Shown: positions 54,244-64,000 of the stretch, in pieces
Numbering within the stretch: position 1 is the first letter of the stretch
Layout of the letters: the number at the start of each line of letters is the position of its first letter
NCBI GenBank assembly: GCA_022827345.1
Contig: JAJDTB010000032.1
Location: 62,001 to 126,000, forward strand
DNA: 64,000 bases
Origin: Gemmatimonadota bacterium
GTDB lineage: Bacteria > Gemmatimonadota > Gemmatimonadetes > Longimicrobiales > Gaopeijiaceae
Direction of reading: 5' to 3'
Notes under the pieces: model-generated
What the model was told of the DNA's origin: nothing
Database searches by the model: none
The model's input: only the letters and a program-made list of their open reading frames with translations
Translations under genes and position numbers: made by a program

Positions 54244-56235
54244 CTAGTTCCAGAATGTCCAGCGCACCCCGTAGAAGCTCCTGGTCCCGGCCAGAAGTCT
54301 CCCCGGAACGTCCTGGTTGTTGCGCCTCAGGGTGAGGTTCTCGACGGTCGCGAAGATGTTGACGGTCAGGAAGCGCATCTGCAGCCGAAAGTACCAGTTC
54401 TGGTAGAAGGGGACGATGTCCGGCACCAGTTCCGGCTCGTCGTCGACGGCGTAGGGGTGGACCGCGCCAACCGGCCGCATGCCTTCGACTTCGTCCGGGT
54501 CGGGCGCCACGCCCAGCGGCACATTCATCGGCGAGCGGCCCTGCGCCCCCAGATCCACCCAGAGTTCGAAGTTGCCGCTTTCGCGGAAGACCCTGTGGAA
54601 GGAGAGACTGCCGCGATAGATGTGGTCGGGGAAGTACACCGCATCCATGGAGTCGGCGGGTTCCCAGAGCTGCACCTCACCCACGAAGTCGAGACCGCGG
54701 GGCCAGAGCGGGACTCTACCCGTGAGTTCCCATCCCTGTCGGCGCGGCTGCGACAGGACAAGCCCGCCGCGGTCGAAGAGAAGCTGGGTGGGCCAGACGG
54801 AGTCGGCTTCGGCCGACACTCGCGCTCCGGAGAGTGCGATGGCGCGCCATCCCGCGCGGACGCCGATTCGCGTCCCGCTGCGCTCGGTGAACCGGCTGGC
54901 CGGCCCCACCTCCATCGAGTCGGGATCTTCCCCGGTCATCATGGTGGTGTCTTCGGGTTCCTCGGGCGGCAGCGGGTTCAGGTACGGCACCGAACGTGAA
55001 CCCCCGCCCCGCTCGGCGAACAGCGCCACCTGCGGGATCGGAGTGATCCAGGCACCCAGGTCGTATCCGCCGCCGACGGACTCGTCCCAGGACTCGCGCC
55101 TGACGCGGGCGTTGACGCCCCCCCATCGCTCCGAGACAACCGACACCTCCGCCGACAACTCGCGGTCGGCGATGCCCTGGCCGTCGTTGAACCGTGCAGT
55201 CGCGCGTCCCCACACCGGCCCTCCGGAGGCTGACAAGCGGGCGCCGTACTGTCCGCGCGACTCCGCCAGGAAGGGGAAGGCCGCAACGCTGTCACCCGTC
55301 GACACCGAGCCGCTTGTACCCCACGCCTCGGTCAGGATCCCGTCAGCAGGAGCCCACATGCCCTGCAGGGTCCAATCGGAGCGGCTCACGGACCCCGGAG
55401 ACCCCGTGAACACATCCCGGTCGGCCGCCATGCGCCGCGTCTCGAATCGGATCCCCGCGGCGTCCCCGCGGTGGAGGCTGTAGCGGAACCAGACGCCCGT
55501 GACCGCGCCCGGCATCTCCCGTCCCTTCGTATCCAGCCGTTCGATCGCTACGGAAGCCTTGCCAATGACGACCCGCGGAAAGGAGAACGTGGCCCTGAGC
55601 AGGTTGGTGTCGAGGTCGCCGGTCCCGGCTTCGATGAGTGTGAGCGCCTCGGGGGAGGTGTGCTCATAGCGGAAGAGGTGGACCTCCAGCGCACCCGGGC
55701 GGCGAACGACCCGCACCCGCTGGAGTCCGGAGACGGGGATGCGCGACAGGTCGGGCACGGCGCCTTCCAGCGGAAGGTGCTCGACGCCGTCATGGTACAC
55801 CCGGATCCCGCCGCCCGAATGTCCGATGGGAAAGACCGCCACGGCGGCTCCGAAATCGCCGCTGCGGACCGTCAGCAGGCCGGGGATATCGCTCAGCAAT
55901 TCCCACAGCGTCTGGCCGCGCGCGCTCATCAGCTGGTCGCGGTTCCACTCCCAGACCCCCGTGAGGTTCCCCGCCGGCGTGGGATCGGGCAGGGCGGGAA
56001 GGACGGGCGGAGGGGGCAGGCTGTCCACATCGACCGAATCGGCCGCGAGTGAATCGGCCGCCGGGGAGTCCGCCGCGAGCGAGTCCGCCGCGAGCGAGTC
56101 CGCCATCGCCGCCGAGTCCTGGGCCAGCGAATCCGGCGGGACCTGCAGCGTATCGGGGGGTTCCTGCGCGCCAGCCGGCGACGCGGCGAGCGCCAGAGCC
56201 AATCCACATGCGGGCGCGAGCCCCCATCCCCTCAC
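54244..56235 (-). CDS. Outer-membrane beta-barrel protein with TonB plug domain
   Basis: A 663-residue protein from a GTG at 56235, which gives a clean signal peptide (GLAPACGLALALAASPAGAQ). A low-complexity ADSLA repeat and Pro-rich segment follows (residues 25-75). Then comes a plug-like domain: LWELLSDIPGLLTVRSGDFGAA, GGIRVYHDGVEHLPLEGAV, LSRIPVSGLQRVRVVRRPG. The rest is about 25 alternating strands with aromatic girdles and ends YGVRWTFWN, as outer-membrane barrels do, though with asparagine last. It resembles a small TonB-dependent receptor. No TonB box is obvious. Ligand unknown. Confidence 0.78.
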   Translation of the reverse strand: MRGWGLAPACGLALALAASPAGAQEPPDTLQVPPDSLAQDSAAMADSLAADSLAADSPAADSLAADSVDVDSLPPPPVLPALPDPTPAGNLTGVWEWNRDQLMSARGQTLWELLSDIPGLLTVRSGDFGAAVAVFPIGHSGGGIRVYHDGVEHLPLEGAVPDLSRIPVSGLQRVRVVRRPGALEVHLFRYEHTSPEALTLIEAGTGDLDTNLLRATFSFPRVVIGKASVAIERLDTKGREMPGAVTGVWFRYSLHRGDAAGIRFETRRMAADRDVFTGSPGSVSRSDWTLQGMWAPADGILTEAWGTSGSVSTGDSVAAFPFLAESRGQYGARLSASGGPVWGRATARFNDGQGIADRELSAEVSVVSERWGGVNARVRRESWDESVGGGYDLGAWITPIPQVALFAERGGGSRSVPYLNPLPPEEPEDTTMMTGEDPDSMEVGPASRFTERSGTRIGVRAGWRAIALSGARVSAEADSVWPTQLLFDRGGLVLSQPRRQGWELTGRVPLWPRGLDFVGEVQLWEPADSMDAVYFPDHIYRGSLSFHRVFRESGNFELWVDLGAQGRSPMNVPLGVAPDPDEVEGMRPVGAVHPYAVDDEPELVPDIVPFYQNWYFRLQMRFLTVNIFATVENLTLRRNNQDVPGRLLAGTRSFYGVRWTFWN
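56042..56101. repeat. Four 15-bp tandem repeats in the outer-membrane protein gene
   Basis: Four 15-base units (56042-56056, 56057-56071, 56072-56086, 56087-56101); the last two are identical. They code on the minus strand for (L)AADS units just after the signal peptide. Fifteen-base units keep the reading frame, so the tract could vary in length. Confidence 0.75.
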
Positions 56236-56240
56236 GTGTT

Positions 56241-57743
56241 TCAGAATCCGGCCCTCGCACGCACCCATTCGAGGAGCAGGCGGCAGGGCGTGCCGTTGGG
56301 TCCGTCCCTCAGATAGGACTTCTTCGTCTTGCCATATGCCGTTCCGGCGATGTCCAGATGGGCCCAAGGCACACCCCCGACGAATTCGGAGAGGAAGCAG
56401 GCGGCCGTTATCGTACCCGCGGGACGCCCGCCGACGTTCTTCAGATCTGCGACATCGCTCTTCAGTTGCTTCCGGTACTCCTCGTCGAGCGGGAGCGGCC
56501 AGCAGGGCTGCCCCGCGCGGTCACCGGCGCTCTGCACCTCCGCAACGAGGTCTTCGTCGCTGCCGAGGACCGCCGAGCGGTGATGACCCAGTGCGATGAC
56601 GCATGCGCCGGTCAGCGTGGCGCAGTCCACGATCGCAGCGGGATTCCACTCGGCCGCGTAGTCGAGCGCGTCGGCCAGGATCAGCCGGCCCTCCGCATCC
56701 GTGTTGATCACCTCGATCGACTTGCCCGCTCGGCTGAAGACCACGTCGCCCGGCTTCGTCGCCGACCCGTTCAGCAGGTTCTCGGAGCTGGGGACGACGC
56801 CGATCACATTCGCGGGGATGCCCAGTCGCCCGATCGCCAGCATCGCGCCCAGAACGGCCGCGCCTCCGGACATGTCGTACTTCATGTCCTCCATGCCCTT
56901 CGCCGGCTTGATCGAAATGCCGCCCGCGTCGAAGGTCAGTCCCTTACCCACCAACACCAGCGGCGCGGTTGCCGGATCGCCTCCGTCATGGCGGAGCACG
57001 ATCAGCCGCGGCTCCTCGTCCGAGCCCTGCGCCACCGAGAGAAGCGCCCCCATCCCCTCCGCCTCCATCTCGGCCGGGCCGAGAACCTCGATCCGCAACC
57101 CGGCGTCGTCCGCGATGCCCACGGCCTCGGCCGCGAGCTGCGTGGGGGTGGCGACGTTCCCCGGCCTCGCCTGCAGCGTGCGGGCCCGATTCTCACCCGC
57201 CGCGAATGCCTGCCCGACCTCGACGGCCCGGTCGAGCCCCTGCGACGGCTTGGCCACCACCACCGCAGACTCGACCCGCGGCGGCCAATCCTCCGACTCG
57301 GTTCCCGCCGCGGGTGCGGACCTCAGTTCATCGAACCGCCAGGACGCCAGCACCAGCCCTTCCGCCGCGGCCTGAAACCACCTCGGATCGACCTCGGAAC
57401 CCAGCTGCGAGAGACACAGCGCCAGCGACTCCAGGCGCGACGCCTCGGCGCTCCGGACAGCCCGGCCAGCCGCCGCACGCACCTTCTCGCCGGTGAGTCC
57501 GTCCAGGGGACCGACCCCCGCGAACATCACGCGTTCGGGCCCGCGGCTCCCGCGCCGATACCCGAGAAACCGGTCCCGCTCCCGGCCCTGGAAGTCCCCT
57601 GACGACACAGCCCGGCTCAGCACGCCGCCCACTCCCCGGCTGAGCCCCGCCAACTCCTTGAAATCCAGCTCCGACGGGACCAGCACGACCATCAGCGGCG
57701 TCTCGACCTGTTCCGGCGCCCCCGTGAATGTCTCCAGCCGCAT
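56241..57743 (-). CDS. pepA: Leucyl aminopeptidase (M17)
   Basis: A 500-residue two-zinc aminopeptidase. The metal and catalytic core reads LVGKGLTFDAGGISIKPAKGMEDMKYDMSGGAAVLGAM, then INTDAEGRLILADAL and ATLTGACVIALGHH. The N-domain starts MRLETFTGAPEQVE. It trims N-terminal residues from peptides. The outer-membrane protein starts 5 bp past its stop. Confidence 0.95.
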   Translation of the reverse strand: MRLETFTGAPEQVETPLMVVLVPSELDFKELAGLSRGVGGVLSRAVSSGDFQGRERDRFLGYRRGSRGPERVMFAGVGPLDGLTGEKVRAAAGRAVRSAEASRLESLALCLSQLGSEVDPRWFQAAAEGLVLASWRFDELRSAPAAGTESEDWPPRVESAVVVAKPSQGLDRAVEVGQAFAAGENRARTLQARPGNVATPTQLAAEAVGIADDAGLRIEVLGPAEMEAEGMGALLSVAQGSDEEPRLIVLRHDGGDPATAPLVLVGKGLTFDAGGISIKPAKGMEDMKYDMSGGAAVLGAMLAIGRLGIPANVIGVVPSSENLLNGSATKPGDVVFSRAGKSIEVINTDAEGRLILADALDYAAEWNPAAIVDCATLTGACVIALGHHRSAVLGSDEDLVAEVQSAGDRAGQPCWPLPLDEEYRKQLKSDVADLKNVGGRPAGTITAACFLSEFVGGVPWAHLDIAGTAYGKTKKSYLRDGPNGTPCRLLLEWVRARAGF

Positions 57744-57768
57744 CGTGCGCTGTCCGTCCCCGCCTCGG

Positions 57769-59004
<1,236 letters not shown>

Positions 59005-59044
59005 GCGGTTTGCCTCCGGGTAGCGGGTGAACCTGTGAATGTAG

Positions 59045-59091
59045 CAGATTCGTTGACAGCGATTTGCCTGAATCCGACACGGAATCTGTCA
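59045..59091. promoter_or_regulatory. Inverted repeats between icd and the Fic-fold gene
   Basis: CAGATTC (59045-59051) pairs with GAATCTG (59082-59088), and TGACAG (59054-59059) pairs with CTGTCA (59086-59091). The arms lie in the shared upstream region of two divergent genes, where an operator would be expected. The spacing is long, so folding as an operator is uncertain. Confidence 0.3.
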
Positions 59092-59119
59092 GGGGCGGCG
59101 AGAGGGGGCAATCGAGGCC

Positions 59120-60118
59120 TTGATACCGCAGTCGTCATACATCCGGTACCGGCGCCATTGGGGGATCTCGCCGAGGACCCGCTACCAGCTTGGCGAGTGC
59201 GATGCGCTGGTCTCCGCGATCCGGGCGAGCCCGGTGCCGCCGTCGGTTCAAGCCCGGTTGATCGACTTGGACAGGTCGGATGAGGCGCGAGCCGTGATGA
59301 AACTCGCCGGGATCGAGCGCAGAGAGCCCCTGGGCGTGGAATTGCTGCCCCGCCTGCACCGTCTGGCCGGCGGGGGCCCGGAGGAGGATGGGGTGGCCGG
59401 CGTGGGCGCATTCCGCACCGGTCCCGCGCGGGCAGACTATCCGGCGCCGGGCGCCGAGCAGGTCCCGGAACTGACCGCGGGCCTCTTCAGCTGGCTCGAC
59501 CGCGACTTCCCCCCGGCCGTTGAGGGCGGCAATCTCGGCAGCGCGGTGATCCGCGCCCTCGTCACCCATGTATACCTGCTGTGGATCCGCCCCTTCGCCG
59601 AAGAAAACGGTCGCACGGCCCGCCTTGCCGAGGCCTGCGTCCTGCTCGATGCCGGCTACCCGGCCGTCGCCGCCCGGATCCCGGGCGCCTTCTACGCCGC
59701 CTCGCGGCCCGAGTACCTGCGCCGACTGCAGCTGGCTGCGCGGGAGCGTTCGCTCACTTCGTTCATCTCGTACGCCGTCGACGGTCTGCGGGGCGGGCTG
59801 CACGACCTCCATGACGCTATGCGGCGCGCCCACTTCGCGAGCGCCTGGCGCGGCTTCGTCCTCGATCGCCTCGAGCGGCACCCCCGTCGCAAGCGGACGG
59901 TCTTGCGGCGGCGGCGCGACCTCATGCTCGCGCTTCCGCTCGACGGCACCCGTGACATCGAGGAAATCGCCCGGCTCGACCAGCGCACCGCACAACTGTA
60001 TTCCGGGCTGTCGCAGCGGACGCTCCGCCGCGACCTCGACTTCCTGGTGCGGACGGGGCTTGTCAGCGTGACGCGCGGTCGGTTCGCCGTGAACACCGAT
60101 CCGCTGCGGCTGCGGTAA
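59120..60118 (+). CDS. Fic-fold protein with altered active site and C-terminal winged helix
   Basis: A 332-residue protein from a TTG start. The Fic core is recognised by ALVTHVYLLWIRPFAEENGR followed by TARLAEACVLLDAGYP. The usual motif HPFxDGNGRxxR reads RPFAEENGRTAR (157-168): the catalytic histidine is arginine and the first glycine is glutamate, while Asn163, Gly164 and both later arginines remain. The last 80 residues look like a helix-turn-helix or winged domain (RTLRRDLDFLVRTGLVSVTRGRF). Fic proteins usually transfer AMP to hydroxyls; without the histidine this one may bind a nucleotide or a partner but not catalyse. The start codon is weakly supported. Confidence 0.8.
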   Translation: MIPQSSYIRYRRHWGISPRTRYQLGECDALVSAIRASPVPPSVQARLIDLDRSDEARAVMKLAGIERREPLGVELLPRLHRLAGGGPEEDGVAGVGAFRTGPARADYPAPGAEQVPELTAGLFSWLDRDFPPAVEGGNLGSAVIRALVTHVYLLWIRPFAEENGRTARLAEACVLLDAGYPAVAARIPGAFYAASRPEYLRRLQLAARERSLTSFISYAVDGLRGGLHDLHDAMRRAHFASAWRGFVLDRLERHPRRKRTVLRRRRDLMLALPLDGTRDIEEIARLDQRTAQLYSGLSQRTLRRDLDFLVRTGLVSVTRGRFAVNTDPLRLR

Positions 60119-60198
60119 GTTGCGGGACGGGCGCGCGTACGTTTACCGTGAAGTGGGCCAGTGCCTGCCCATACACCGCCAATGACAGGAGTTGCCTG

Positions 60199-60660
60199 AT
60201 GAGGAACCGACGCGACGATCTACGAAACATCGCCCTGATCCTGGGCGCCGGAGCCGTGGGAGTGATCGGCACCGTGATGGTGACGCAGGCGTCGAAGGGA
60301 CCGGGCCCGGAGCTGGAACGGATTGAGGTGAGGCGCCAGGCGGTGATCGAGGCCCGCGAGATGGCGGTCACCGGCACCGCGAAGCAGTCCGGGCAGGGCA
60401 TGACCATTCGGGTCCGCGGGTCGGAGGGTGCAGCGCTGCTCCGCGCCGAGCCGATCATCTACATCGACGGCGTCCGCGTGGACCGCCCCCGGGACGAGGC
60501 CATCAAGCTGCTGGACCCCGACCGGATCGACCGGATCGAGGTTGTCAAGGGGGACGCCGCAAGGCTGAAATACGGAAGCGAGGCCCGGGACGGCGTGATC
60601 CAGATCTTCACGAAGTCTTCCGAAGAGACGTCCAAAGAGGAAGACGGCAGCGGACGCTGA
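60199..60660 (+). CDS. Membrane-anchored stand-alone TonB-plug-like protein
   Basis: A 153-residue protein, with AGGAG seven bases before the ATG. One helix (IALILGAGAVGVIGTVMV) anchors it. After a linker the sequence EPIIYIDGVRVDRPRDEAIKLLDPDRIDRIEVVKG followed by DAARLKYGSEARDGVIQIFTK is a typical plug-domain core (YIDGV, IERIEVLKG, YG..A..GVI.I.TK). No barrel follows; the chain ends with a charged tail. Such plug-like domains also occur attached to M56 peptidases in Bacteroidota, but none is here. Function unknown. Confidence 0.8.
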   Translation: MRNRRDDLRNIALILGAGAVGVIGTVMVTQASKGPGPELERIEVRRQAVIEAREMAVTGTAKQSGQGMTIRVRGSEGAALLRAEPIIYIDGVRVDRPRDEAIKLLDPDRIDRIEVVKGDAARLKYGSEARDGVIQIFTKSSEETSKEEDGSGR

Positions 60661-60689
60661 CCCCAGCCGGGAGTACGGCCAGACGGTTC

Positions 60690-60751
60690 CCCAAGCTCCC
60701 GGCCCTTGGCTCCGCGGCCCTCAGTTGATCGGCCGTCAGCTTCCCGGCCCC

Positions 60752-60770
<19 letters not shown>
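60690..60770. repeat. Degenerate short direct repeats before the VOC gene end
   Basis: Several copies of a CAGCT(C/T)CCCGGCC-like unit with variable spacing occur here, the last ones inside the C-terminal codons and stop region of the minus-strand VOC gene. The tract is GC-rich and irregular; no clear mobile element is present. Confidence 0.4.
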
Positions 60771-61135
<365 letters not shown>

Positions 61136-61615
61136 GTGGGATGCCTGCGTAATGGGGGGATTGATCGCGGTCGGCCGCTGGTGGGCCAGCATTGTATGAG
61201 CCGCGCCGGCTTGCCGAAAGCGGGCGGCGCGCAGACCGTTCATCGATGAACCGCGTTCTGGCCCTCGACTACGGTCTGCGCCGCATCGGCGTGGCCCTGA
61301 GCGATGCCTCCGGGACGCTCGCCACGCCGCTCACGACCCTCAAGCGGCGGGCCGGCAAGCGTCCTCCAATCGCCGCCATCCTGGGCCTGGTCGACGATCA
61401 CGGCGCGGAGGCGCTGGTCGTCGGGCTTCCCCTCGATGAGCGGGGAGGCGAGAATGAATGGACCGCAGAGGTGAGAGCTTTCGGCCGGCAAATCGAGAAA
61501 CGAAGCGGACTTCCGATGTTCTTCATGGACGAGCGGTATTCCTCGGTGGAGGCGGAAGCCCGCATTCGGTCGATCGGGTTGCCGCGCAGGGCAAGAGAGA
61601 ACAAGGCCAGGATCG

Positions 61616-62698
<1,083 letters not shown>

Positions 62699-62727
62699 CG
62701 GCGCCCGGCGATCGGGAGCGACCTCGG

Positions 62728-63390
62728 ATGCGCGCACCAACCACCCCGCCGGCCGCGCTCGCACGCCGACTTCGCCTGGTGGTGATCACCGACCGGCGTC
62801 TGGCCGGCCCCGGCGGAGTCGCCGCGGTCGCGGATGAGGCACTGCGCGCCGGTGCCCCCGCCGTGCAGCTGCGCGAAAAGCACCTGCCGCCGCGAGATGT
62901 ACTCCCCCTCGCACGGCACCTCCGCGACCTGACGCGCACCGCCGGAGCCCTGCTCTTCATCAACGACCGTATCGATCTCGCACTCGCCGTCGGCGCCGAT
63001 GGCGTCCACCTCGGACCTTGCGACCTCCCTCTGCAGGCGGCCCGCCGATTCGCCCCGCCCGGCTTCCTGATCGGCTATTCCGCCGACGACCCTGCCACCG
63101 CCCGGGAGGCGGTCGCCCATGGCGCCGACTACATCGGTTGCGGCACGGTGTACGCCACCCGTACCAAAGCCGACGCAGGGGCCGCCATCGGTGTCTCCCG
63201 CCTCGCCGAGGTGGCCCGCTCCGTCGACGCGCCGGTGGTGGGCATCGGGGGCATCACCGCCGAGCGGGCCGCGGAGGTCTTCGCCGCGGGAGCCGCCGGG
63301 TGCGCCGCAGTGGGCGCCGTGATGGCCGATCCGCACCCGGGCCGCACCGTCCGCGCCTTCCTGCGCGCAGTGCCTTCCAGGTATTCATAG
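62728..63390 (+). CDS. thiE: Thiamine-phosphate synthase
   Basis: A 220-residue TIM barrel with GGGAG upstream of its ATG. Motifs: VVITDRRLAGPGG, AVQLREKHLPPRDVL, LFINDRIDLALAVGADGVHLGPCDLPL, GADYIGCGTVYATRTKADAG and VVGIGGITAERAAEVFAAGA. It joins the pyrimidine and thiazole halves of thiamine. It ends 11 bases before the rrn terminator hairpin, which it faces. Confidence 0.92.
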   Translation: MRAPTTPPAALARRLRLVVITDRRLAGPGGVAAVADEALRAGAPAVQLREKHLPPRDVLPLARHLRDLTRTAGALLFINDRIDLALAVGADGVHLGPCDLPLQAARRFAPPGFLIGYSADDPATAREAVAHGADYIGCGTVYATRTKADAGAAIGVSRLAEVARSVDAPVVGIGGITAERAAEVFAAGAAGCAAVGAVMADPHPGRTVRAFLRAVPSRYS

Positions 63391-63391
63391 C

Positions 63392-63441
63392 ACAAAAACA
63401 TGAACGCCCTGCCCGGAATACTGCATCCGGACAGGGCGTTC
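63392..63441 (-). terminator. Rho-independent terminator of the rRNA operon
   Basis: Perfect ten-base arms (63402-63411 and 63432-63441) extended by a CCGG/CCGG pair around a ten-base loop. Read on the minus strand, the stem is followed by TGTTTTTGTG. It lies 9 bases beyond the 5S end and abuts the thiE stop, so it may also stop transcription from thiE. Confidence 0.85.
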
Positions 63442-63449
63442 GCAAAGCA

Positions 63450-63567
<118 letters not shown>

Positions 63568-63636
63568 AACGTTCAAGGGCAGAAGGAAGAACCGAACCTA
63601 GGTAAACATGTGTTGAAAATTCGTGGAGGAGGATGC

Positions 63637-64000
<364 letters not shown>

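Noticed and set aside
56042-56101. Reading the 15-bp repeats as a CRISPR array
   Set aside because: Units are contiguous without spacers and encode an in-frame peptide repeat.

Overview
The window is a compact, GC-rich chromosomal segment. Gene content points to a Gemmatimonadota-like member of the FCB group: 6-bladed beta-propeller and thioredoxin-like lipoproteins, an RNA polymerase sigma factor paired with a TonB-domain membrane protein, outer-membrane proteins with TonB plug domains, bshB1, and a 14-gene complex I operon. This placement is inferred from gene content alone. Apart from the rRNA genes at the right end, almost everything is protein-coding, with many 1- to 11-base start/stop overlaps. 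GTG and TTG starts are common.

Layout. 1-2665 (-) is a long membrane sensor that runs off the left edge; its start lies 13 bp from a divergent exported protein (2679-3407). 3527-8941 (+) is a MacA/MacB/TolC-like export operon (TolC, adaptor, two FtsX-type permeases, no ATPase), followed by bshB1 and a strong hairpin. 9786-12154 (-) is a separate small unit: beta-propeller lipoprotein, thioredoxin-fold lipoprotein and two paralogous exported four-cysteine peptides, behind a good sigma70-like promoter at 12239-12267. 12295-28309 (-) holds phosphomannomutase and the complete nuoABCDEFGHIJKLMN operon. 28310-35955 is mixed: dcd, an FKBP lipoprotein, a LolA-like protein, mdh, moaD-moaE-moaA with an HU gene, carA and an RNase H homologue.

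35904-59004 (-) is one long housekeeping series. In transcription order it carries icd, pepA, a plug-domain outer-membrane protein, yicC, gmk, rpoZ, coaBC, a type 4 uracil-DNA glycosylase, dnaB, ispD, a Sua5/TsaC protein, a YwlE-like phosphatase, aroE, comF, gap, a sigma factor plus TonB-domain pair, pgk, tpiA, secG, an oxo-acid dehydrogenase E1alpha-E1beta-E2 set, and lipB. 59120-63390 carries a Fic-fold protein, a lone plug-domain protein, a VOC protein, ruvX, mltG and thiE. The 5S gene and the 3' end of a 23S gene close the window on the minus strand.

The best candidates for undescribed biology are: the two-peptide/thioredoxin/propeller locus (9786-12267); an E1alpha subunit that has lost its thiamine-diphosphate motif beside an intact E1beta; a Fic protein without its catalytic histidine; an RNase H homologue lacking the usual catalytic glutamate; and a sigma factor/TonB-domain pair inside the glycolytic gene series.
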